13,353 bases of DNA from Gammaproteobacteria bacterium (GCA_003696465.1 RFHG01000534.1:1-13353), one strand, 5' to 3'. Positions 1-7,468 are shown, numbered from the stretch's first letter. A program made the numbers and translations. The notes: generated by a model from the sequence alone, not told the origin.

Positions 1-713
1 ATGCCGTGGCCACGATCCAGCTCGAGGATCCAGCCGGCGACATTGTCGAGGAAGTAGCGGTCGTGGGTCACCGCCACCACGGTGCCGGGGAAGTCGTGCA
101 GATACTGCTCCAGCCAGGCGACCGACTCGGCATCCAGGTGGTTGGTGGGCTCGTCGAGGATGAGCATGTCCGGGGCCGAGAGCAGCAGCCGACACAGGGC
201 CACGCGGCGCTTCTCGCCACCGGAGAGCTTCGTCACATCGGCATCCCAGGGCGGCAGGCGCAAGGCGTCGGCGGCCACTTCCAGCTTGTGATCGAGGTTG
301 TGGGCGTCAGCGGCCTGGATGATGTTTTCCAGCCGGGCCTGTTCGGCGGCCAGGGCGTCGAAGTCGGCGTCGGGTTCGGCATAGGCGGCATAGACCTCCT
401 CCAGTCGGGCCATGGCCTCCTTGACCTCCTTCAGGCCGTCCTCCACATTGCCGCGCACGTCCTTGCTCGGATCCAGTTCCGGCTCCTGCGGCAGATAGCC
501 GATGTTGATGCCCGGCATGGGGCGGGCCTCGCCGATATAGTCCTGGTCCACACCGGCCATGATGCGCAGCAGGGTGGACTTGCCGGCACCGTTGTAGCCC
601 AGCACGCCGATCTTGGCGCCGGGGAAGAAGTTGAGGGAAATGTCCTTGAGGATTTCCTTCTTGGGCGGGACGACCTTGCCCACCCGGTTCATGGTGTAGA
701 TGTATTGGGCCAT
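1..713 (-). CDS. ettA: Energy-dependent translational throttle protein EttA (ABC-F ATPase), N-terminal part
   Basis: ABC-F family ATPase that binds the ribosomal E site and gates early elongation according to the ATP/ADP state; cytoplasmic. The 237 visible codons start MAQYIYTMNRVGKVVPPKKE, which closely resembles the start of E. coli EttA. Seen in order: Walker A GYNGAGKST at about residues 39-47, an acidic/alanine-rich arm region at about 90-140, the ABC signature LSGGEKRR at 163-170, Walker B with LDEPTNHLD at 186-194, and the H-loop THDRYFLD at 216-223. The start is fixed by family alignment. No good Shine-Dalgarno is visible upstream. Family members are about 555 residues, so the second ATPase domain lies beyond position 1; this is a window-edge truncation, not a broken gene. 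Transcribed divergently from the sigma-factor unit. Confidence 0.96.
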   Translation of the reverse strand, partial: MAQYIYTMNRVGKVVPPKKEILKDISLNFFPGAKIGVLGYNGAGKSTLLRIMAGVDQDYIGEARPMPGINIGYLPQEPELDPSKDVRGNVEDGLKEVKEAMARLEEVYAAYAEPDADFDALAAEQARLENIIQAADAHNLDHKLEVAADALRLPPWDADVTKLSGGEKRRVALCRLLLSAPDMLILDEPTNHLDAESVAWLEQYLHDFPGTVVAVTHDRYFLDNVAGWILELDRGHG

Positions 714-879
714 GTGCGTTGTCTGTATCGGGGTTGCGGTGAACAGTTAATTATACCGGCGATGTCAACCAGGGGGGCATTCATGCGTTGGATGTATGCA
801 GGGAGGGGTGGGCATGGCACGAATCACGGTCATGAGATCCGCCTCCGGGGCCTTTCGGGATGCTACGCTGTGACGGGCA
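714..879. other. Divergent intergenic region between ettA and the sigma-factor unit
   Basis: A 166-bp region that must hold promoters for both directions. On the minus strand there is an exact TATAAT at 750-755, about 37 nt before the ettA ATG, a plausible -10 box. An exact TTGACA also lies on the minus strand at 763-768, but only 7 nt separates the two, far from the usual 16-18, so they do not form a normal sigma70 promoter. For the plus-strand unit I see no convincing -35/-10 pair. An in-frame TGA at 871-873 excludes any start of the sigma gene upstream of 880. Confidence 0.5.
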
Positions 880-1398
880 ATGGAACGATTTCTGTCGGAA
901 ATTGAACGCCGGGCACTGGTGATGGCCGAGCTTGCCACCGGCGATCGGGAAGAGGCACTGGACATTGTTCAGGATGCGATGTTTGCCTTTGCGCGCCGTT
1001 ATGCTTCGAGGCCGCGCGAGGAATGGCCGCCACTGTTTCATCGCATTCTGCAGAACCGTATTCGTGACTGGTATCGGCGGCGTCACTCGCGCGGGCGCTG
1101 GTGGGTGAGGTTGGGATGGCAGGATGATGGCGAGACGGATACAGCCGACCCGATCCAGCAGGTGGCCGATCCCGATGGACGCCTGCCGGAGCAGATACTG
1201 ATGGATGAGGATGACCGGGCCCGCATCCTGGCTGTGCTCGAAAGGCTGCCGTTGCGCCAGCAGCAGGCCTTCCTGCTGCGCGTGTGGGAAGGGTTGGATA
1301 CGGCGCAGACCGCGCACGCTATGGGCTGCAGCGAGGGCAGCGTCAAGACCCATCTGGCCCGTGCACGGGCCATGCTTCAGGAGCAGTTGGCATCATGA
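880..1398 (+). CDS. RNA polymerase sigma factor, ECF/sigma-70 family
   Basis: A 172-residue sigma factor of the two-domain ECF type, which would direct RNA polymerase to a specific promoter set. The region 2-like segment covers about residues 10-65, with EALDIVQDAMFAFARRYA and then LFHRILQNRIRDWYRRRH. A charged linker follows. Region 4, a helix-turn-helix, spans about 110-170, with LERLPLRQQQAFLLRVWEG and MGCSEGSVKTHLARARAML. The start is the first possible one, because an in-frame TGA lies 6 nt upstream; the ribosome binding site is weak. Its stop overlaps the next ATG as ATGA, so downstream translation is probably coupled. The next gene encodes a one-TM protein with the layout of an anti-sigma factor. 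Target promoters and inducing signal cannot be read from this window. Confidence 0.9.
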   Translation: MERFLSEIERRALVMAELATGDREEALDIVQDAMFAFARRYASRPREEWPPLFHRILQNRIRDWYRRRHSRGRWWVRLGWQDDGETDTADPIQQVADPDGRLPEQILMDEDDRARILAVLERLPLRQQQAFLLRVWEGLDTAQTAHAMGCSEGSVKTHLARARAMLQEQLAS

Positions 1399-1760
1399 AC
1401 AGCAAGCTCGATCAAAAGGTCAGGGAGGCCCTGGATGCACAGGCCTCAAGCCTGGATGAACAAACGCGTGCCCGTCTGCGCGCGGCGCGCCGGCAGGCCC
1501 TGACCAGTGGCAGGGGCCGGTGGCTTCCCTCTGCCCGCAAAAGCAGGCTGCCCGCATGGGGCGCGGCGGTTGCCGCGACCCTGGTTCTGTTGCTTCTGGC
1601 CGGTCTGTGGGGGCGCCAGGAGGCCCCTGAACTGCCCCTCGAGGATCTGGAGGTGCTGGCAGAGACGGATGATCTGGACCTGTACCGGGAACTGGACTTC
1701 TATCTGTGGCTCGAGCGGGAAGTGTCCAGTGGGCCACAGGGTCAGGGCCATCGCTCATGA
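1395..1760 (+). CDS. DUF3619-like single-pass membrane protein, candidate anti-sigma factor
   Basis: A 121-residue protein with a cytoplasmic-looking N-terminus, LDEQTRARLRAARRQAL at about residues 20-36, one hydrophobic segment at about 54-72, and an acidic C-terminus with DLEVLAETDDLDLYRELDFY. Length, the N-terminal pattern and the position next to a sigma gene fit DUF3619, as I remember that family. The start ATG overlaps the sigma stop (ATGA), and its own stop overlaps the next ATG the same way. The layout of a short cytoplasmic domain, one TM helix and a small outer domain directly after an ECF sigma gene is typical of membrane anti-sigma factors. That role is inference: I see no zinc-binding HxxxCxxC anti-sigma motif. 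The DUF assignment is from memory and not searched. Confidence 0.75.
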   Translation: MNSKLDQKVREALDAQASSLDEQTRARLRAARRQALTSGRGRWLPSARKSRLPAWGAAVAATLVLLLLAGLWGRQEAPELPLEDLEVLAETDDLDLYRELDFYLWLEREVSSGPQGQGHRS

Positions 1761-2020
1761 GGGCAATGGCGGGGCTGTTGCTGCTGCTGCCGGTCGGCTG
1801 CCTCGCCTGGGGCGCGGCCGCCGGCCCTGACCTTGAGGTGCTCGAGTTTCTGGGCACATGGGCGGGTGACGGGAATGGTTGCAGTGAAGAGGACGGATGC
1901 ATGCCGGATGAGATAACGGACCCGGTGGAACTGATGCGGCGCCAGTGGGGTGAGGCGCCCGGCGGTGTGGCGTCGGCGGTGGAACCCGCCGAAGCGGCGA
2001 GACGGGAGGAGACGCCATGA
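1757..2020 (+). CDS. Small exported acidic protein of unknown function
   Basis: I do not recognise a named family. The 87-residue product has a hydrophobic N-terminus (MRAMAGLLLLLPVGCLAWG) that looks like a signal peptide. Cys15 could be a weak lipobox cysteine, but Pro at -3 is unfavourable; ordinary signal-peptidase cleavage near residue 22 is equally possible. The mature part is acidic and contains DLEVLEFLGTWAGD, recalling the DLEVLAETDDLD stretch in the upstream protein, and two cysteines (42 and 48) that could pair in the periplasm. The start is chosen because it gives the ATGA overlap with the preceding gene and exposes the signal peptide; the stop overlaps the next start again. Its place between a candidate anti-sigma factor and a DUF3106 protein suggests an envelope role in the same unit. 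Confidence 0.72.
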   Translation: MRAMAGLLLLLPVGCLAWGAAAGPDLEVLEFLGTWAGDGNGCSEEDGCMPDEITDPVELMRRQWGEAPGGVASAVEPAEAARREETP

Positions 2021-2532
2021 GCAGACTGGTCGTGATGCTGGTGAGCGGATTTCTGCTGTGCGGGCTGGCGCATGCCGAAGCGATTCCCTGGTCCGAGGTG
2101 GGCTCACGGGAGCGCGCGGTGCTGGGGCTGGACGAGGCGCAGTGGGAATCCCTGCCCGAGGAACGGCAGAAACGGCTGTTGCGGGGGGCGAAACGCTGGC
2201 AGGAGCTGACCCCCGAGCAGCGTCGGCGTGTGCGACAGAACCTGCAGAGATGGAAGCAGTTGAGTCCCGAGGAGCGTGAATGGTTAAGGGAACGATATCG
2301 GGCCTTCCGCCGGTTGCCACCGGAAAAGCGGGCCGAGCTGCGTCGTCTGCGCAGGTGGTTCCGCAGCCTGCCGCCGGAACGCCGGCAACGCATCCTCAGA
2401 CGATGGCGGGCCTCCGGCGATCCGGATGCGGCGTTGCAGCGCCGCCTGGACCGCATGCAGCGGCATGTGGTGCCAGGACGGGGCTCTGATGCACAGCGGG
2501 ATCAGAAGTCTCGCGAGAAGGTCAGCGAGTAG
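2017..2532 (+). CDS. DUF3106-like exported Arg-rich repeat protein
   Basis: A 171-residue protein with a clear signal peptide ending AHA at about residue 20. Residues 46-133 consist of about five tandem units with an 18-residue period, beginning near 46, 64, 82, 100 and 118. Each opens with a version of L-[ST/P]-P-E-x-R and carries an aromatic residue near the end (RWQE, RWKQ, AFRR, WFRS). This is the pattern of DUF3106 proteins; the molecular function is unknown. The repeats should be helical and strongly basic, unlike the acidic upstream partners. The start overlaps the previous stop (ATGA). The last 31 bp overlap the 3' end of the convergent outer-membrane gene, and the C-terminal tail is low in hydrophobic residues. 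Confidence 0.85.
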   Translation: MSRLVVMLVSGFLLCGLAHAEAIPWSEVGSRERAVLGLDEAQWESLPEERQKRLLRGAKRWQELTPEQRRRVRQNLQRWKQLSPEEREWLRERYRAFRRLPPEKRAELRRLRRWFRSLPPERRQRILRRWRASGDPDAALQRRLDRMQRHVVPGRGSDAQRDQKSREKVSE

Positions 2533-3191
2533 CTGTTGCGGCCGCCGGTCTCGCCGTGCAGCCCGATGCGCCCGCCGCCGACCAGCAGGTCGATGCCGGC
2601 AGTTCCGGTCAGGGGCTGGTCGGCGCTGAAGTGGCGGGTGCTGTTGATGTCTCCGGAGATGCGTTCGGTGCCCGAGACCACCTGGTAGTCTGCGCCCAGC
2701 GACAGGCGCACCGAATTCATGCGCAGGTGACCGGAGAGGCCAGCCGTCAGGGTGGCCCAGTCGTTTTCCACCTTTCTCTGGCTGTTGCTGCCGGAGGTCA
2801 TCCGGTAGGTGGCATCCATGAGGGTGGTGAGGCTGAAGGCCCCCGCCTGCAGCGGGACGGCGTTGACCACCAGTCCCAGGTGGCCGCCATTCTGGCTGAT
2901 ACCGGCAAGCTCGGGGCGGCCGTTGTCACTGATGCCGCTGTAGCCGAGCCGGAGGCCGGCTCCAATGCCATTGGAGAATCGTTCGATCCAGCGGAAGCCG
3001 ACCTCGTCCACACGCACATCGTAGGTTCGGTCATCGCTGTTCCAGCTGCTGCGTGTTTGCGTGGCGTAGACGGCAAAGTCGACCGGGCGGCCGGTAAAAG
3101 TAGAGGGCTGTCCGGCATGGGCCGGCAGACTGGTCTGCAGGCCGAGGCCAAGCAGGAGGGCGGCTGAAGCGTTGCGGAGGATTGGAGGCAT
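2502..3191 (-). CDS. Predicted outer-membrane beta-barrel protein
   Basis: A 229-residue protein with a signal peptide (cleavage after PAHA at about residue 26). The mature chain of about 203 residues is rich in alternating polar/hydrophobic stretches and glycine, for example IGAGLRLGYSGIS, VRLSLGADYQVVS and GIDLLVGGGRIGLHGETG. It ends NSYSLTFSRDF; a C-terminal Phe is the usual BAM-recognised end of Gram-negative barrels. About eight strands is plausible. I do not recognise a named family or ligand. The reading frame stays open to 3314, but the start at 3191 is preferred: it places the signal peptide at the N-terminus and has an AAGGA 7 nt upstream. Convergent with the DUF3106-like gene and divergent from glyA. 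Confidence 0.8.
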   Translation of the reverse strand: MPPILRNASAALLLGLGLQTSLPAHAGQPSTFTGRPVDFAVYATQTRSSWNSDDRTYDVRVDEVGFRWIERFSNGIGAGLRLGYSGISDNGRPELAGISQNGGHLGLVVNAVPLQAGAFSLTTLMDATYRMTSGSNSQRKVENDWATLTAGLSGHLRMNSVRLSLGADYQVVSGTERISGDINSTRHFSADQPLTGTAGIDLLVGGGRIGLHGETGGRNSYSLTFSRDF

Positions 3192-3198
3192 GCCGAGG

Positions 3199-3203
3199 TC
3201 CTT
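3199..3203 (-). promoter_or_regulatory. Ribosome binding site AAGGA for the beta-barrel gene
   Basis: AAGGA on the minus strand, 7 nt before the ATG at 3191. It supports the short start over the longer open frame reaching 3314, which would bury the signal peptide in the middle of the protein. Confidence 0.6.
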
Positions 3204-3245
3204 GTGCCGGTGTGGGAATATCAAGCCTGCCGTGACGGGGCTTCC

Positions 3246-3263
3246 GCGCGTATAATAGCGCGC
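3246..3263. promoter_or_regulatory. Palindrome around the glyA -10 box, possibly a shared divergent promoter
   Basis: On the plus strand a perfect TATAAT lies at 3251-3256, 35 nt before the glyA ATG. A weak -35 (CTGCCG, 3227-3232, 18-nt spacer, 3 of 6 matches) precedes it. On the minus strand the same bases shifted by one give TATTAT (3252-3257), with CGGACA 18 nt upstream (4 of 6 matches), about 60 nt before the beta-barrel start. GCGCG (3246-3250) and CGCGC (3259-3263) flank the box as a perfect 5-bp inverted repeat. The glyA leader would be about 30 nt, too short for a glycine riboswitch. The box matches are seen; promoter use in either direction is inferred. Confidence 0.5.
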
Positions 3264-3291
3264 TTCGATTTTCTTTGTCCGGGAGTCATCC

Positions 3292-4563
<1,272 letters not shown>

Positions 4564-4567
4564 GCCC

Positions 4568-5071
4568 GTGTACTGCCCGTTCTGCGGTGCCGAGGACACC
4601 AAGGTGGTCGACTCCCGCCTGTCGGGAGACGGCTTCCAGATCCGTCGGCGCCGGGAATGCACCGAATGCGGCGAACGCTTCACCACCTACGAGACGGCCG
4701 AGATCAATCTGCCGCGCGTGGTCAAGCGTGACGGTTCGCGGGAGACCTTTGACCTCGACAAGCTGCGTCATGGCATGCTGCGTGCCCTGAGCAAGCGTCC
4801 GGTGCCGACCGACCAGGTGGAAGAGGCCATCAACCGCATTCGCGGTCGCCTGTTGCGCCTGGGCGAACGCGAGATCGAATCGCGTCGCCTGGGCGACTGG
4901 GTGATGGACGAGCTGCATGCACTGGACCATGTGGCCTACATACGCTATGCCTCCGTGTACATGAGCTTCGAGGACGTGGATGCCTTCCGCGAACTGATCG
5001 AGCGGCTGGAAAAGGACCTGACGCCGGAGATGCGCAGGAACCAGATGCCCCTCATCGAGGACGATGAATGA
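4568..5071 (+). CDS. nrdR: Transcriptional repressor NrdR
   Basis: Zinc-ribbon/ATP-cone repressor of ribonucleotide reductase genes that senses dATP/ATP. The 167-residue product has zinc cysteines in YCPFCG (Cys3, Cys6) and ECTEC (Cys31, Cys34), the basic stretch IRRRREC, and an ATP-cone from about residue 49 with VVKRDGSRETFDLDKL. The start is GTG at 4568, because all NrdR proteins begin directly before the first zinc CxxC. No ATG is suitably placed; the longer open frame upstream is a shadow inside glyA. It follows glyA by 4 nt, and its stop overlaps the ribD start (ATGA). The glyA-nrdR-ribD order is common in gammaproteobacteria. I see no NrdR box in this window, so its targets lie elsewhere. 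Confidence 0.97.
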   Translation: MYCPFCGAEDTKVVDSRLSGDGFQIRRRRECTECGERFTTYETAEINLPRVVKRDGSRETFDLDKLRHGMLRALSKRPVPTDQVEEAINRIRGRLLRLGEREIESRRLGDWVMDELHALDHVAYIRYASVYMSFEDVDAFRELIERLEKDLTPEMRRNQMPLIEDDE

Positions 5072-6213
5072 GTGCCAACGGGTTCAGTGCCGAGGATTAT
5101 CGTTTCATGGCCCGGGCCATTCGCCTGGCCGAGCGCGGGCGCTATTCCACCCGACCCAATCCGCGGGTGGGCTGTGTGCTGGTCCGGGATGGCGAGATCG
5201 TGGGCGAGGATTGGCACCGAGTGGCCGGCGGCCCGCATGCAGAGGTACTGGCCCTGCGCCAGGCCGGAGACCGGGCCCGGGGTGCGACTGCCTATGTGAC
5301 GCTGGAGCCCTGTGCCCATCACGGCAAGACGCCGCCCTGTGCCGATGCCCTGATCGAGGCCGGTGTGGCCCGGGTGGTCGCGGCCGATATCGACCCCAAC
5401 CCGCAGGTGGGTGGAAAGGGGCTGGCCCGGCTCGAGGCCGCCGGCATCGAGACTGCGCATGGCCTGATGGCGGCCCAGGCGGCCGCGCTCAATCCCGGCT
5501 TCCTCAAGCGCATGCGCGAGGGGCGGCCGCTGGTGCGCGTCAAGCTGGCCAGCAGCCTGGATGCCCGCACGGCGATGGAATCCGGAGAGAGCAGCTGGAT
5601 CACCGGCGAGGCCGCGCGACGTGATGTGCAGCGCTGGCGGGCCCGTGCCGAGGCGGTGCTGACCGGTATCGGCACGGTGCTGAGCGATGATCCGCGGCTC
5701 AATGTGCGGCTCGATGCGGATGCGCTGGGCAGCGCCGATCCGGTCCCCCAGCCCTTGCGCGTGGTGGTGGATACCTGGCTGCAGATGCCGGCCACGGCGC
5801 AGATGCTGTCGCTCGACGGGCCCACGCTGGTCCTGACCACGCTGGACGACCCCGTACGCCGCGAGGCGCTGGAGGCCGCCGGTGCCGAGGTGGCGCTGGT
5901 GGGCAGCGAGGCTGGCCATGCCAGCCTGCAGGAAGTCCTGCGGGTGCTGGCCGAGCGGGAGGTCAACGAGCTGCACGTGGAGTCCGGCCCGACCCTGGCC
6001 GGGGCCCTGCTGAATGCCGGGCTGGTGGACGAGTTGCTGGTCTATCAGGCCCCGCACCTGATGGGTTCCAGTGCCCGACCGCTGCTGCAGTTGCCGGGCA
6101 TCGAGCGCATGACCCAGCGTATTCCGCTGGAGATCGTTGAACACCGCCGGGTTGGCGAGGATCTGCGCATTCTGGCCCGGCCCCGTGTCGAAGCGGGCAG
6201 GGGAGGTCACTGA
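5068..6213 (+). CDS. ribD: Bifunctional pyrimidine deaminase/reductase RibD
   Basis: Catalyses the second and third steps of riboflavin synthesis: deamination of the 2,5-diaminopyrimidine product of GTP cyclohydrolase II, then NADPH-dependent reduction of the ribosyl side chain. The 381-residue protein has an N-terminal deaminase domain (about 1-148) with the zinc site HAE (57-59) and PCAHHGKTPPC (Cys82, Cys91), and the NPRVGCVLV substrate loop. The C-terminal reductase domain (from about 153) has VRVKLASSLDARTA, SSWITGEAARRDVQRWRA, IGTVLSDDPRLNVR and the HVESGPTLAGALL loop. All expected catalytic residues are present. The start overlaps the nrdR stop (ATGA). The next gene, a proteasome-like hydrolase, begins 3 nt after the stop. 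Confidence 0.97.
   Translation: MSANGFSAEDYRFMARAIRLAERGRYSTRPNPRVGCVLVRDGEIVGEDWHRVAGGPHAEVLALRQAGDRARGATAYVTLEPCAHHGKTPPCADALIEAGVARVVAADIDPNPQVGGKGLARLEAAGIETAHGLMAAQAAALNPGFLKRMREGRPLVRVKLASSLDARTAMESGESSWITGEAARRDVQRWRARAEAVLTGIGTVLSDDPRLNVRLDADALGSADPVPQPLRVVVDTWLQMPATAQMLSLDGPTLVLTTLDDPVRREALEAAGAEVALVGSEAGHASLQEVLRVLAEREVNELHVESGPTLAGALLNAGLVDELLVYQAPHLMGSSARPLLQLPGIERMTQRIPLEIVEHRRVGEDLRILARPRVEAGRGGH
6201..6206 (+). promoter_or_regulatory. Strong Shine-Dalgarno before the proteasome-like gene
   Basis: GGGAGG inside the longer run AGGGGAGGT, 10 nt before the ATG at 6217 and within the last codons of ribD. It is one of the better ribosome binding sites in the window. It fixes the start, and so the predicted mature N-terminal Ser, of the following hydrolase. 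Confidence 0.6.
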
Positions 6214-6216
6214 GCC

Positions 6217-6783
6217 ATGTCCACCATCGTTGCCGTAAAAAAGAACGGGTGCATCGTCATCGCCGCCGACAGCCTGACCACCTTTGGCGATACCCGGCTG
6301 CCGGCCGTGGACGATGCGGCCTGGGACAAGATTCACCGCTATCGCGACAGTCATATCGGCATCGTGGGCAGTGCGGCCCACCTGCTGGTGATCCAGAGCA
6401 TCTTTACCGAGGACGCCGATTTTGACCTGTCGAACCGGGCGGCGATCTTCGAGACCTTCCGCAGCCTGCACCCGCGGCTCAAGGAGGAGTATTTCCTCAA
6501 TCCCAAGGAAGACGAGGACGATGCCTATGAATCCACCCGCATGGATGCCCTGATTGCCAATCCCGATGGCATTTTCGGCCTGTTCTCCCTGCGCGAGGTA
6601 TTCGAGTATCAGCGTTTCTGGGCCGTGGGCTCCGGTGCAGACTATGCCTTGGGCGCCATGCATGCGCTGTGGGAAAGGGAAAACGATGCCGAGGCCATCG
6701 CCCGGGCCGGTGTGGAAGCGGGGGCTGCCTTCAACAATGCGACCAGTCTGCCCATGACCCTGTATTCGATGGAGGCGCGCTGA
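6217..6783 (+). CDS. Proteasome/HslV-type Ntn-hydrolase homologue
   Basis: A 188-residue protein with the proteasome beta-subunit fold signature. MSTIVAVKKNGCIVIAADS aligns with HslV from its N-terminus; AVGSGADYALGAMHAL matches the HslV AIGSG..YA..AARAL helix, and AEAIARAGVEAGAAFNN follows. If Met1 is removed, the N-terminal residue is Ser where HslV and proteasome beta subunits have catalytic Thr1. Asp17 and the Lys33 equivalent (Lys38 counted from Met, after a short insertion) are conserved. I believe it is closest to the small BPH-type proteasome homologues of proteobacteria rather than HslV or Anbu, but this is from memory. It is in frame and tightly spaced between ribD (3 nt) and ribE (1-nt overlap, TGATG). 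No unfoldase partner such as HslU is adjacent. Substrate unknown. Confidence 0.85.
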   Translation: MSTIVAVKKNGCIVIAADSLTTFGDTRLPAVDDAAWDKIHRYRDSHIGIVGSAAHLLVIQSIFTEDADFDLSNRAAIFETFRSLHPRLKEEYFLNPKEDEDDAYESTRMDALIANPDGIFGLFSLREVFEYQRFWAVGSGADYALGAMHALWERENDAEAIARAGVEAGAAFNNATSLPMTLYSMEAR

Positions 6784-7448
6784 TGTTTACCGGCATCATC
6801 CAGGCGGTGGGCACGGTGCGGCGCATGGATCGCCAGGGCGATGCTGCGCGGCTGTGCATCGACACTGGCAGGCTGGACATGAGCGAGGTGAAGCCGGGCG
6901 ACAGCATCGCCGTCAATGGCGTCTGCCTGACCGCGGTAACGCTCGATGCCAGCGGTTTCTGCGCCGATGTCTCGATGGAGACGCTGGGGCTGACGACGCT
7001 TGGCGACCTGCGCGCGGGGATGGAGGTCAACCTGGAACCGGCCCTGACTCCTGGCACGCGCCTCGGGGGGCATCTGGTGAGTGGCCATGTCGATGGCGTG
7101 GGCCGGATCATCGAGCGCCGCGATGTGCACAAGGCGGTGGAATTCATGGTCGAGGCCCCCGCCGAGCTGGCCCGCTACATCGCGCACAAGGGCTCGATCA
7201 CGGTGGATGGCGTGAGCCTGACCGTGAACGAGGTCTCGGGCAATCGCTTTCGTCTGACCATTGTGCCGCATACCCTGGCCGAGACCACGATCAGGCACTA
7301 TCGGCCGGGCACCCGGGTCAATCTCGAGGTGGATCTGATCGCCCGCTATCTGGAGCGCCTGTTGCTGGGCGACAAGGCCGCCGACCCGGCAGCCGAAGGG
7401 CTCGATGCAGCCCTGCTGGAACGCGCCGGCTTACACCGGAAGCCCTGA
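6783..7448 (+). CDS. ribE: Riboflavin synthase alpha subunit
   Basis: Dismutates two 6,7-dimethyl-8-ribityllumazines to riboflavin and the pyrimidinedione recycled by RibH; acts as a trimer. The 221-residue protein starts with the diagnostic MFTGIIQAVGTV. Two lumazine-binding barrel repeats are seen. The N-terminal one has GDSIAVNGVCLTAV (about 39-52) and the C-terminal one has GSITVDGVSLTVNEV (about 137-151). GGHLVSGHVDGVG lies at the domain junction. The start at 6783 is set by the conserved N-terminus; its A is shared with the preceding TGA. It is called ribE in the E. coli scheme and ribC in some others. A 79-nt gap with inverted repeats separates it from ribBA. Confidence 0.97.
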   Translation: MFTGIIQAVGTVRRMDRQGDAARLCIDTGRLDMSEVKPGDSIAVNGVCLTAVTLDASGFCADVSMETLGLTTLGDLRAGMEVNLEPALTPGTRLGGHLVSGHVDGVGRIIERRDVHKAVEFMVEAPAELARYIAHKGSITVDGVSLTVNEVSGNRFRLTIVPHTLAETTIRHYRPGTRVNLEVDLIARYLERLLLGDKAADPAAEGLDAALLERAGLHRKP

Positions 7449-7468
7449 TCGGCTATAGTTGAAGCCGG
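7426..7468 (+). promoter_or_regulatory. Nested inverted repeat between ribE and ribBA, attenuator-like candidate
   Basis: CCGGCTT (7426-7432) is the perfect reverse complement of AAGCCGG (7462-7468). Inside the 29-nt loop, AGCC (7441-7444) can pair with GGCT (7451-7454), and that GGCT can instead pair with AGCC (7463-7466), which also belongs to the outer stem. The RNA could therefore form mutually exclusive hairpins. No clean U-tract follows (only a T-rich stretch at about 7475-7485), so a classical terminator is not supported. The arms are short and could arise by chance. The gap is too small for an FMN riboswitch. Confidence 0.35.

Noticed and set aside
750..768. Exact TTGACA and TATAAT on the minus strand upstream of ettA, resembling a perfect sigma70 promoter.
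   Set aside because: Only 7 nt separates them, so they cannot be the -35 and -10 of one promoter. At most the TATAAT is a -10 box with a different -35.
3192..3291. Glycine riboswitch or PurR operator ahead of glyA.
   Set aside because: The predicted leader is only about 30 nt, and no PurR-like ACGCAAACGT palindrome is present.
4945..6663. Very long minus-strand open frame opposite ribD and its neighbour; similar antisense frames lie at 9533-11245, 7498-8991, 3286-4686 and 10954-12243, and on the plus strand at 6-905 opposite ettA.
   Set aside because: These are shadows of real genes in GC-rich DNA. Their translations are low-complexity, rich in His, Gly, Gln and Arg, with no recognisable domain, while the opposite strand holds clear conserved enzymes.
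6217..6783. Assignment of the proteasome-like gene as hslV.
   Set aside because: It shares the N-terminal and GSG motifs, but it has an insertion before the Lys, Ser instead of Thr1, a different C-terminal half, and no hslU beside it.
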